From NCBI GenBank assembly GCA_022695795.1, contig MU404185.1, positions 33,825 through 97,824 of the forward strand: DNA of 64,000 nucleotides, written 5' to 3'. Shown here piece after piece: positions 11,762-23,077 of this stretch. Below the pieces are notes generated by a model. The model was not told where the DNA came from. It saw only the letters and a program-made list of their open reading frames with translations, and did not search any database. Source of the DNA: Biscogniauxia marginata. Taxonomy: Eukaryota; Ascomycota; Sordariomycetes; Xylariales; Xylariaceae. Numbering within the stretch: position 1 is the stretch's first letter; each line of letters opens with the position of its first letter. Position numbers and translations under genes: made by a program.

Positions 11762-14700
11762 CGTGAAAACAACCTAGCGCAGCAAGCTAGTTTGACTTGA
11801 GGTGATCGGCGCAGAGCTGGGAAGTTGTGAAGCCCTCCCCAGTGTCCAGACATGGCGATCGTAGCCTACCTTTATATACGCGTGTGTGGCATTTATGGCT
11901 TCCCGTGTGTATAAAATGTCATGCTATATTATCCCCAAGCCTTCATCTTGGCGTTGAGAGGGGAAAGAATATGAGTGGATAAGCCCACAAACAATGTGGA
12001 CATTGTCAAAGCTGAAGGCTCCATCAGCGAGTGGGCAGGCGGACTGTAGAACAGCGCGGGACACACCGTCGCCAGCAAGCACAAGACAAGACGGGCAATA
12101 AAAGATTGGCAGCAGCTCTGATTAGTGGATTTTAAATTCTGGGGTAGTCGACATGGGATCGGATGGGTGAAATGTGACGCTGAAACGGGATATTCTCCGG
12201 TAGCGCTTCCTGGGCGGCCAGAGATAGCGCCTCGCGGCAATTGAACTCATTGGGCCGCATAGAGCCTCAACCCGAATAGGGATGCTCATGACGCGGATTG
12301 TAGACCCGTACCATCAACAACAGACCGAAGAAGCCCACCGGGAAGGTTATCCCCCACGGGCGGCAGCGGCAGGAGAATCCTGCTTTTCATGAGATAGAGA
12401 GAGAGAGAGAGGCTGGAAATAGGGGTAAAGCGGGACTTGTGTAAGTTCTCGTGTGGTTACAGGTAGAAAGGTAGGTACCTAAACCACAGTTGTTCATGCT
12501 GCATCAAGCGTATAAGTCAGTCCACGTAATCAATCAGTCAGACCAGGACCCCAATACGAACCGAAAGATCATATCGTATAACCCTGTCTCTTCTTTACCT
12601 TAGTCAACCCCATGTAACCTACCTACTTGATCGGGAACAATAATAACAGATATGGAATAATTAAAGGCGAGCTTTTTTTCCCGTTTGATAATACGAAAGG
12701 TTCAAGCTTGATGAATAAATGGTCCGCATCTAAGTCTCTTGGATGATAGATAATACCTAGGTATTCTCTTTGAAGATCTCGCGCTTTGACATGGTTCCAC
12801 GTTCTTTCATCGGACAACGGGAGGCCCGTGCCGGAAGCTTCGGGCGAAAAAGTTTATGTATATCATAGTTAACTTAGGGCATCCAATGCTCATGTATTCC
12901 AGCTGAACAGGTAGGTATAATAAGACAGGTCTGCTTATAAGTATCGGGGCTTGAATTGGATGGCGGTGACACTTCCCACTCTCCTTTTTGTCGGTTTATT
13001 GAGCGAGCCGGCAACATGTATGTATGATTTGAGAACTAGAGATAAAATGTGATGAAACATACTTCAATTTCGTCCGAACTCAGACAGCTATAAGGAGCAC
13101 TGTCATTTATTTATATAATAACATCCATTGATGCATGACCTTGTGCCTGCTTTCCCTCACACGTCCACCGAAATCGACATTCTTGACCTACGATTAGCAA
13201 CAAACTAGGTACGTGTCTATCATCCTTAGTAGACTCTCCTACCCACACACACACACACACACATGTACCTACATACCAAACACGTTATTCTGCTCTTCCT
13301 GGAAGAGCTATCATCATCAGAAGAAGAAGAAGATACAGAAAATTCGGAGTCTTCACTTCACCCGAAAACCAGTCCCGAAAACCAGTCCCGAAAACGCAAC
13401 AGCACGAGGTAAACAACCACGCGAACCCTGCCAGCGGCAGTGCTCAAGTCCCGCTGGCCCATGACGAAGGCCTCTAGGCGTGATGCGGCGCCGATATGAA
13501 GATACTAAACTGGTCACACACCCTCCAGCTCGACCTGTGAACGCAACTCTATCGACTCCCCCGCGTCTATCATCGCTGAGTTAGCAGCCCCTGACTTCCT
13601 AGCGAACTTGGCTACCACCACCAGTGGACATGGTGGCTACGTCTAGCCCGATCCGAGTTATCTGGAGATATGTAAGTGAAGACTACCCGCCGACTCGAGA
13701 CATGTGAGATACATCTTCGACGACCCTCGTGTAAGGGTACGTATATACCTAACTTATTGTTGCGCTGGAGAGGGAAAGCTCCTCTCCAGGCCGGTTATCC
13801 ATAGTACTATATACATCCTAAAGCATGGGCCACGTGCCCGTGACACCCCGTTCTAGCGAACGGCTTGTGCCACTGCTAGATTAGGTAGATATAGAAAAGA
13901 AAGCCATCGGCGTACACGTGGATTGTGTATAAGAGATTGTGCTAGTATCTGCCTACCTACGTATCCATCATTATGGACTATCGCTTCGGAGATGTTGCTC
14001 GACGGGATCATGGAGGAAGAGCAAAAAAGGATAAGGGTATGAGTGCCAAAAAGGTCTAGATGTGCTACAAAATGGTAAACCAAAAAGATAGAGGGGAAAG
14101 AAGAAGAAAAAAACCCTCGATATATAGCTTGCCAACTACTAGAGAAAGCCTATCACGGAATATTCTGCGGACTTAAACGGACGCTGTATTTTATGCAATG
14201 CAGTCCAATCACTTGTTGATATTGCTTAACTCAAACACGAGCAGCCTGGTTAATACCTATAGTGACAACATAGCAAACCCTCTACTCGCCTTAGCCCTTA
14301 GCCCTTTAGTAGGTGCAATATAATATAATATAATATAATCGCTATCCCATCTTTTCTCGGCAGGAAAGCATCAAGTATTCAATCATAACTAAGGGGGCGG
14401 GGCTGGCTATATAAGATATATTCTATAAGTCAGGAGATACCAAAAGCCAAGTGAGGAGACACGTCGAAGGAGACACATATTCTCAATGCAACACCTAATG
14501 CAAATCTACGATTCTACAAGGGAATTCATTAAAGACCATACACTCACTCGTCCTCGAGGAGTAAATTTTCATTTTCACAAAATTTCCTCAAACCATCTTG
14601 CCATTATCCCCTTTTTAAAGCCTCGCGGCCGGCGTAGTCTAGTCTGTCTAGCTCGATTTAAAATAGGGTATCAGACTCGAATGAAAAAAAAGAAATCGCA

Positions 14701-14830
14701 CATTATCACAGACCCCCTCCCCTAGTAAATCGCCAAAACAAAACGCAAGATCTTGCGATGTTCTTTGCGGATCCACAAGAAGCCGATCCTCCACGGACGA
14801 AGCAACCTCCCCATCAACCCGCACGAAGCC
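11762..14830. other. Long intergenic region, no gene recognised
   Basis: About 3 kb. Short microsatellites: GA repeat about 12391-12412, AC repeat about 13244-13262, GAA-type run about 13319-13333, TAATA-type run about 14318-14339. A 13-bp tandem (CGAAAACCAGTCC) is duplicated at about 13363-13390. Small open frames on both strands lack domains. Its left part is the GH43 promoter, its right part the 3' flank of Arb1. Confidence 0.5.
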
Positions 14831-16666
14831 CTAAGCCTCCTCCGCATCCCCCTCCCCGGGCACCTTCTCCTCCTCCACATCCAGGTCGTGGATCGACGGC
14901 GCGGCGCGCTCGTTGGGCACGGGGTCCTTCCACTGCGTCATGAGGTACTGAGGCAGGAAGGTGTCGAAGGAGACGCGCAGGTCGGACACATGCTTGATAA
15001 AGCGCAGGACGGCGCCATTGCCGATGCCCAGCTCGCACACTGTCATGCATACCTTCATGCCCTCGCGAAACTTGGCTAGCAGCTCGTCCTCGACGAGGAA
15101 TACCTCCTCAGGCGCGTCGCTGAAGTCGACCTCGTCTGGCCGTGGCATGTTGCCCCACCCGTGCGCGATCACGTCTGGGATCACTCGGATGAGGCCCACG
15201 GGCGCCACTGCTGCTACGCTGTCGCCTTCCCCGTGCTCATGCCTGGCCTGCGCGAGTTGCGCCTTGACCATAGCCATGTCCTTGCGCCGGGGGCGCTCGA
15301 TCTCGATCACGCGGTACGTCTGCTCCTTGGTGGTCTGGACGCGGATGGAGGTTAGGTCCTCGGTCTTGGCGAGCGCGTCTTTGGCCTCTTGATTATCGGC
15401 GGCCCAGATGAGCACGGTAACCCGGAATCGGTACCACGCCTCAAGGTTCTTGGGATCGTCCAAGTTATTTACCGCGCCGTCGACAAACAGGAGGCGGGCG
15501 GCGCTGTTAAAAGGGCCGGGAAGCTCGGCCATAAGCTCGTGCATATAGCGCAGCTCGGTGGGGGCGGCATCACAAATATCCCTAGCGGCTAAGATGTTAT
15601 GGTGGTACTCGGGACAGACGTCGTGCATCAAGACGTAATTAAGAAAATTCTTTACGAGGCCCGCAGCTTTTTCGATGGCCTCTTCGTCGTACATGTACCA
15701 GTCTGGAATTGTTCGCGACCTATAAGTTTCTTAGCGTACCGGGCACAAATTTGTTTCGACGTGGAATGCACTTACAGGAACCCTTTTGCGATGGCTTCAA
15801 AGTCGACCTCCCAATCCTCAGCATACGCGTCGTCGTAGAAGCGGCTACCGGCGCCACCAACGAAGTCGATCGCGGTCATTCTACGGACTTCAGCCGCGTT
15901 TGCCTCGGCGAGACTATCGACATCTCGGGCCATGCCGGTGAACTGGCGCGGCGACGAATCGATACCACCCAGGAAGAGGTACTTGTTGAACAAGTTGGTA
16001 CGCTCCTCGTCAAGACGGCGGCGAGATCGGTATCGCTGGATGCATTCCTCGATGCGGCTATGTTGTTCCGCTGTCAGCTGGTTACACACTAAAATAAAGA
16101 CCTTTTGCCTGCCTATGGACGAGAAAAGGGGCGAGTTACTCAGAAAATAAGCGCGTACTAAACTGACGTTAGCATAACCCCATACTCAGATCAGCGAACG
16201 ATGTGCCTACGGGTTATAGAGGTCCTTCTTCTCTAGTGCCGCCTCGGCAGGGGTCATTGGCGCATCGGCGTAGAATTCTAGTCGGTGTTAGAGATTTGGC
16301 CTAGCACTTCCGTAGATAGAACCAACCTTCGAAGCCAGTAATGTTCTTACGGCTAGCAGGAGTTCTCTTCCTCTTTTTCTTCTTCTTCTTCTCCTGAAAA
16401 GCATCATCTAGCTGGATGTTCTCTACAGCAGCGGCAGCGGCATCGACGCCAGCACAATCATCATTACCACCGGAAGCAGCGCCATCATTGCCACTAGCCG
16501 AAGCTCGGTCACCGCTCTTCTCTTCACGGTCAATCTCGGACTCGGATCCTTCGTCAAAGGTGACTTTCTTCGCATGGGTGAGCGTGGCCGTGTTGGTATC
16601 TCGGGGCTGTGCAGTTGCGTCTCCAGCTGACTTGGCAGCCGAGTGTCCGGATAGATCTACCTCCAT
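14831..16666 (-). CDS. arb1: Argonaute siRNA chaperone complex subunit Arb1
   Basis: Five exons: 16666-16327, 16277-16211, 16157-16140 (an 18-nt microexon), 16057-15776 and 15719-14831; introns of 49, 53, 82 and 56 nt. All phases join cleanly to 531 residues. The start is ATG 16666 (MEVDLSGHS); a frame extension upstream begins only with TTG. The order is: acidic/low-complexity N-terminus, a lysine-rich patch (EKKKKKKRKR), then the Arb1 family core beginning NITGFEEFYADAPMTPAEA, LYNPTRLFSDRIEECIQRY, NKYLFLGGIDSSPRQFTG and a long C-terminal region with VIPDVIAHGWGNMPRP. In Schizosaccharomyces pombe, Arb1 binds Argonaute in the ARC complex, blocks slicing and carries duplex siRNA before RITS loading for heterochromatin. 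Its presence implies a nuclear RNAi pathway. The exact role here is by homology only. Confidence 0.88.
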
Positions 16667-19239
16667 GCTGACCGGTAAAATCTGACTTATTTCCAAATAC
16701 GCATTAGTGCCTGCTGGTTCTCGATGGCTAACCGATCTACAACAGATATGCAGTAATTAGTTAGAAATGCCTAGCCAGTAACAGGGGGGCAGGGGTAGGT
16801 GATAGGGCAGTGTGCCACAATGAGGACCGGGCATGCATATATGTCTATGTAGCTTAAGCAGGGATGGAATAAAGGCGAAGCGGGAATCAAGAAGATATGG
16901 GTTGGGGTTGGTAAACTGTAGTGTAATGTGACAGGGTAGGGCCGACTAGGGGGGGTGGTAGTGTGAGGCTGAGGCAGATGCTCATGTAAATAATCACGGC
17001 CGGGTAGGTATGTGTAAGAAGGGCTAGGGCTAGTAAGGAATTGTGAATTATGTACTCTACCTAGTTAATTAGAAATAGGCTGAGGTCATCGGCAGGTGGT
17101 GAGGAAGGTGAAGGATCTTGTCTACTTACCTCTCTGTCTCAGCCTAGGCGTGCAAGCCGGCTGCTGTCCGTCCTCCAGCTCGATACAAGGACGCCAGATG
17201 ACTGCAGGCTCGAATGAGTCAAAAAGCAGGTGAGATGGGTCCTTACCAGCTTGTTGGATTTCCGAGGCTGTAGTCGTATTTAGCCGTATGGGGAAGAAGT
17301 AGGCGATGGCGGGCGGGGATTGAAGGTGTCAAACAACAGGCGATGGAGGTCGGTGTTAGTTGATAAGTAGGGCTGAGGAGGAAGTGGCCAGCCAGCCTGG
17401 GGATGAGAAGTACTAGCAGCCAGCCACTTTTAGTGCAAGTAGATTTCTTGTGTGATATCGAGGTCTTCTAGAAACTCTGATGTCACCTGTTACCATGGGC
17501 ATTATCGAAAATATAGGGTTTTCCTCTTATTGTTCGACGTCCGGGTTCGTGGTGAATTTTGGTTGCTACGGCGTTAGTGCTCACATGCACTGGTTGTACT
17601 TTTGTTCCTCTTATATGAGGTACCTAAAGCAGACGATACCTCAGGTATCTTCACAAGTTTCCAATACGCATTGCAGATGTCTTACACCACGGTCGACAAA
17701 CAGATAAGCAAATAAATATATCTGGGTTATGTCAGCAATGTAAACACATATATAGTAGATATATATTATATGGATGTATATTAGGTAATGCGAACAGGGA
17801 AAAATGTAAGAAAGCCTGGTCAGCCGTTGGGAAGACGCATGCTCCCGAGACCATCCAACGGCTACTCCCATTGGAGGTACGGGAAGACCATGTGCGTGCT
17901 CCATGTCCTGCTGATAACCTATTTTCTGCAGTAACTGTCTTGCTTTAACTCTACCTGGTCCTATTCCCGGTATTCGAGGTGACGTGACGGGTAATGATCT
18001 TTGATGGGAGGCCGATCAGATCCGTATTTCTTCCACTTCCACTTCTACCTCCACCTCCACCTCCACATACAACTCTGGTCATGTCTTGCCGCATCGGGCG
18101 GAGGCAACGTGATACGCGCTTAATATTGCGTTTACCTGCAATGGCTCATGCAAGCTTCCCATCGGCTAGCCGGTACGGAACAGACGAATGCCATGACCGA
18201 GAAAGCCGGAAGCGAGAACGAGTGGGATGTGGGAAGTGGGAAAAGGGACGTCCGGCAAGATAGTTGCAGGTAAGTAGGACGGGAAGTAATGGGGGCGTGG
18301 CTGAGTTGGGGCGCAAACCCGCCACATCACGTTGAAAGTGGTAATACATGCCCTGATGCCGTTCTACCCGCCGCTACAGCATATCCGGGACGCGGGTTAT
18401 GATTGGCTTGGGCGCATAGAGTTAGGGGCTGTAGCTGTAAGGGTTGGAGCACAGGCACCCGTTTAGGCACATTGTGCCCCTGTAGCGCTGAGAGATCTCC
18501 CTCTACTGCGGCAGTGTGGTTTGAGGCTTGCAGATGGCCTAGGCGAGGCAGGGCGCCGCCGCCCCGTCACGCCTGCAAGGTGGTATACATATGTACTGTG
18601 GTGTGGCACAGTACCTTTGCAGCCGGGACTCGGTGCAGAAGTACATGGACGGTACCTACACTAGCACTTCTTGGCGTTCGGCTGAGACTGACAAAGTGAT
18701 CGCATTATTGAAACTCGACCCCGAAATTTCCTTTTTGCATTTTTCTCCATCCACGCCTGGTCGTACTGGTACATACATTTAACACAGCACATTATCTTAT
18801 GTTTGCTGCACTCCCTCTCTCTCCCCCCTTCACTGCCGTGTGTTACGACATCATCAACACCAACGTACGAGACGTACGAGACCTTTGTGTGGCCATGTGA
18901 CAATACCAACAAATAAAAATATAATCACATTGTCCCGGCTCTATACCTACTCACCACGCCCTCCTCCACTGCCTCCTCTCATCTCGTCTCCAGCTTGTCT
19001 GTCTGCTGCTGGTCCACTCGCCTCCTTGTTGATCTCAACTTTGGCAGCCAACCAAAAGGCCCGCTTCCCGCATTCGCCCTCTGCCAATCTGCGAATCCTA
19101 TTGTACATAACTTGGAACCTTACAGCTTGCGCCCTCGCCTTTCTAGAAGCCCTTATCTTTCTTCCACTCAACTCCGGAACATGCAGATCGAGTAAATCGA
19201 TCATCCATTCGACCAATCCATCGTCATCACTCCACAGAC
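16667..19239. promoter_or_regulatory. Divergent intergenic region arb1/IPMK
   Basis: About 2.6 kb between divergent arb1 and the inositol multikinase. It includes GGGTAGG/TAGGTA-rich stretches (16,780-17,060), short CT-rich runs (18,040-18,070; 18,810-18,830) and the pyrimidine-rich leader of the kinase (18,950-19,235). No tRNA or coding exon was recognised; open frames are short and domain-free. Confidence 0.5.
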
Positions 19240-20560
19240 ATGTTAGTAGCGCGAGACACCAATGGCAAGACTGCCATCAGCAAGGACCGCGAAATTCCCA
19301 AGCGCAACGACTTGAAAGAGTACAACTATGCCGTCGCCGGACAGTCAGTTTTATTCCTCTGGATGCCATTCCGAAGCAACGTGCTGATCTGATACTAAAC
19401 ATAGTGCGGGAACAATGTGCGACGCTGACGGCGAGCTGTTCATCAAGCCATGCACAAAGTCCGAGGTCGACTTCTACGAGTCGGCGCATGCGCATCACTC
19501 CGACTTCGCCGAGATCATGCCCTTGTATATCGGCACCTTGTCACTCACCGAGTCTACTGATGAGGCCATGATCCATGCGCAGATACCCGATCTTGTCCAG
19601 AATGCAGACATCCCCTCGCCCATTAGGCGGGAAATCCAGTCGCACCTCCATCTCGAAGATAGGGCTGCTGTGGTTGAAGCGCCACTAGAGCAGGAGATCG
19701 TTACAGATAATGTTAAATGGGTGCCCAACAAGACGAGAAAAATCACGACAGACCGCGCTGTAGTATTGGAGAACGCCTCCTTTGGTTATAAGAAGCCGAA
19801 TATCATGGATGCCAAGTTGGGTCTTCGACTGTGGGCCGACGATGCGCCGGAGGAAAAGAAGGACCGTTTCGATAAGATCTCGGCCGAGACGACGCACAAA
19901 CACTTCGGCTTCCGCGTCGCTGGCATGAGAGTATACAAGGGGTCTACTGATGAGTCGGAATTAGACGAAGAAGGCTTTAAAATTTACGACAAGGACTGGG
20001 GCAGGTTCACAGTAAATGACGGGAACTTGGTTGAGTCTCTGAGGAAGTACATCTTCAATGAAGCCGCAGACATCGACGAGGATCTCGGCAAGATGATCGC
20101 GGGATTATTTGCTACGGATCTTCGGCGTGTTCAAGAAATATTGGAGAAGGAAGAGAGCCGGATGTACTCGGCGAGTTTGCTCTTCGTGTTCGAAGGAGAC
20201 GGCGATGCGCTCCGCGCAGCTATTGAAGATATGAAGGCCGAGTGTTCGAAAGGCGATGGTCCCGTGATAGCTCATGGAAGAGGATCATCCCGAACCATCT
20301 GCACTAACCTTAGGGTGGATAGTGGGATCGGTATGGGTGACGACGAGCTGAGCGAACTTGAAGCGTCGATACCATTAAGCCTAGAAAACCTAGAAGAAAT
20401 CGAGGACGACTCGGACGAGGAGTCGAGTTTCCCGCGGTTATATACGTTAAAACTCATCGACTTTGCCCACGCGGCCTGGAAGCCCGGCGAGGGACCGGAC
20501 GAGAACGTCCTCTTCGGGGTCAGGAGTCTCGTTAAGATCTTTGACGAGCTATCGCAATAG
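19240..20560 (+). CDS. Inositol polyphosphate multikinase (Arg82/IPMK type)
   Basis: Two exons, 19240-19343 and 19405-20560, over a 61-nt intron (GTCAGT...CATAG with TACTAAAC branch), 419 residues. It begins MLVARDTNGKTAIS; exon 1 ends in the split His of AGHAGT. IPK family signatures: PNIMDAKLG (about 166-174; the P-x3-D-x-K-x-G inositol/ATP-binding motif), FGFRVAGMRVY, and the C-terminal LIDFAHAAW (about 386-394, the metal-binding Asp), followed by GVRSLVKIFDEL. Length favours the Arg82/IPMK branch (InsP3 to InsP5) over the much larger Kcs1. An acidic insert (EEIEDDSDEESS) precedes the last motif, as in fungal homologues. Nuclear phosphoinositide signalling is the expected role. Confidence 0.92.
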
Positions 20561-21419
20561 GGGAGGGGACGTTACCGGGTTCGGGGCATATGAGGAATAT
20601 TGTTGGCTATAGAAAAGTCTCGGGAATGACTGGGGTAAAAAAAGCATAGTAGCATACGTACATTACATATAGACAGGTACACGTATGCGTGAAATGAGGC
20701 GGAGGAAAAACGGGCGTCACGACGAAGGGTAATCTGGAGTTTGCTCACTCAAGATACCCATTGCATTACTCCAGCATATACCCTAGAGAACCAATCCTCA
20801 CAGGACTCGTATTATTTGTTTGTACTTGTACTCTTTATATTTAGCTCTTACGAATGCAATGAAAACACACTATTTCTATACACATACAATAGATGTGAAC
20901 TTTCTCGCTTCGCATTCTATTATTGATGTATATATGTGTAAGTTCCGGTTCTCCTTTCCAGTTTCTGTCGTGGGCTATAGAACTGGGGATTCGGCAGATC
21001 AAGTTGAGCGAAATCCAATGGAATATTGATATATCTGTAATTTGATTGTCCTCCCCTTAGTTTTCTAGTCATTGAACCTAGATTATTTATAGTATAGTAT
21101 TATCGGCAATGCAGTACTTATGTAAACCGTAGGTAGGTTACATTTTATAAGTGTATACCTACCTACTTTGATGTACTCCATGTTATACGCTTACCTCAAT
21201 GTTGTATGCGTAGAGGTGGAGACGGCCCCTCTGCAAGGGTAGACAAGACTTGCATGGTTCAATCCGCTTTACTTTAAATTCTCCGCTGCAACTTCATTCA
21301 ATTGCTGCAGCAAGCTTGCTACTAACAACATTTCAACTTCTGACAAGCTCCAGCTCCAACGAACCAACGAGCTGTTCTCCTTCCACCTCAACATAGCACG
21401 ACCATGATATGAAGTAAAC
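20561..21419. other. Intergenic between IPMK and CLP1
   Basis: 3' flank of the kinase followed by AT-rich spacer (20,800-21,180) and the CLP1 leader. TACCTAC motifs at about 21,160. No gene seen beyond the mini-uORF annotated separately. Confidence 0.5.
21404..21412 (+). promoter_or_regulatory. Minimal upstream ORF in CLP1 leader
   Basis: ATG-ATA-TGA, a two-codon uORF ending 7 nt before the CLP1 start codon at 21420. Such a short uORF so close to the start could limit initiation or act by reinitiation. Its presence in the mRNA depends on the unknown transcription start. Confidence 0.35.
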
Positions 21420-23077
21420 ATGTCCATTCCAGGCTTGGGGCAGATTGCTCCGGCGGTGAGCTTCCTCTTTTTACGCCTCAATTCGTTTCCAGAACAATTA
21501 ACTAAGTAATATTGCCAAAGGCCGTGCCGACAACTACAGCTTCTGCCGCCGCTGTGTCGCCGACGACGACGCAAACCCTCGAGCCCTTCTGGGAGTACCG
21601 CTTCGAGGTTCCGCACGGCTCGACATTGACGATAAAGCTGGTCTCTGGCACTGCCGAGAAGGACGGCACCGAGCTTGCGCCCAACACCCCCTATGCCTTC
21701 ACCGCGACTAAGTCCAAGATCAACACCTGGCACGGCTGCACCCTCGAGATCTCCACCCCACCGTCCTCCTCCTCCACCTATGATGCCTATACCTCCGAGC
21801 CCACCGCCGAAGAGACGCCCCTAGTCAGCTACCTGAACCTGCACTTCAAGCTCGAGGGTTTGCGCGCCGCCGCCGAGAGGACCCCGGGCCAGATGGGCCC
21901 CCGGGTGTTAGTCGTGGGGCCCCCAAACGCCGGCAAGACGAGCCTAGTCAAGATGCTGACGGGCTGGGCCACGCGCATGGGACGCCAGCCTCTAGTCGTC
22001 AACACGGACTGCCGCGAGGGCATGCTGGCGCTGCCGGGGACGCTGAGCGCCGCCGTGTTCGCGACCATTATCGACCTGACCACGGAATGGGGCGGCACGC
22101 CGAGCAGCGGGCCGAGCGCCGTGCCGGTCAAGCTACCGCTCGCCTACTACTACGGCCTGCCGTGGCCAGACGACAACCCGCGGCTGTACCGACGGCTGGC
22201 CAGCCGCCTCGCCGTGGCGTGTTCGTCGCGGCTCACTGACGACCCGGACGTCAGGACCGCGGGCATGCTGATCGACACGGGCAGCATCAGCAACGCGGCC
22301 GGCAAGGGGGCCTACGACCACATCGCGCACATCGTCGCCGAGTTCTCGGTCAACATCGTGCTCGTGCTCGGGTCGGAGCGCATCGGCAGCGAGATGCAGA
22401 AGCGGCTCGCGGGCCAGAAGACGACCCTCGATGAGCCGATTGCGGTGGTGAGCCTGGACAAGTCGGGCGGCGTCGTCGATCGGGATGCCGGCTTCATGCA
22501 GCTGCTCCGCGAGTCGGCCATCCGGGAGTATTTCTTCGGTAACGCGAAGGCTACGCTGAGTCCGTTTACGCAGCAGGTCGACTACTCGGCCTTGTCTATC
22601 TGGAGGGTCAATGAAGGTATGTTTATCTCTTGTGCTTGCGCATACAACTCATCGATTCGAGATTTTCCCATTGAGTTTATCCCTCTACGTCGGCGAATCT
22701 AAATCTAAATCTAAATCCAAGAGAAAAAAAAGAGAAATCCCGAAAATTGTCTTCTATCGGTATACTAACATCAAAGTCCAGCACCCTCCGCATCGTCGTC
22801 AACGGCAGGCGGCGAGGACGATATCTACACGGACACGATCGAGCGGGCGGAGCCGTCGGCGATGATGCAGAACTGCACGCTCGCGGTCGTGTACGCGTCG
22901 GTGCACGACGCGCCCGACGCGATCCGCGACGCCAACATCATGGGCTTCGTGTACGTGGCCGACGTGGACGAGAAGCGCCGCAAGCTCCGGATCCTGGCAC
23001 CCGTCAGCGCGCGCCTCGGCGACAGGCCCCTGCTCTGGGGCAGCTGGCCCGAGCCCATGGTCAGCTTGGTGGGTTAG
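21420..23077 (+). CDS. CLP1: mRNA cleavage and polyadenylation factor CLP1
   Basis: Three exons: 21420-21455, 21521-22616, 22782-23077; introns 65 nt (GTGAGC...CAAAG) and 165 nt (GTATGT...TCCAG); 475 residues. It starts MSIPGLGQIAP. The N-terminal beta domain includes LEPFWEYRFEVPHGSTLTIKL and NTWHGCTLEIS; the central P-loop GPPNAGKTS is at residues 145-153, then TDCREGML and LAYYYGLPWPDDNPRLY; the C-terminal domain begins after FFGNAKATLSPF. Fungal Clp1 belongs to cleavage factor IA with Pcf11 and couples cleavage to termination; yeast Clp1 binds ATP without kinase activity. Exons 1-2 are cut from a much longer frame that continues into intron 2, so an unspliced model would give a wrong C-terminus. 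Confidence 0.95.
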
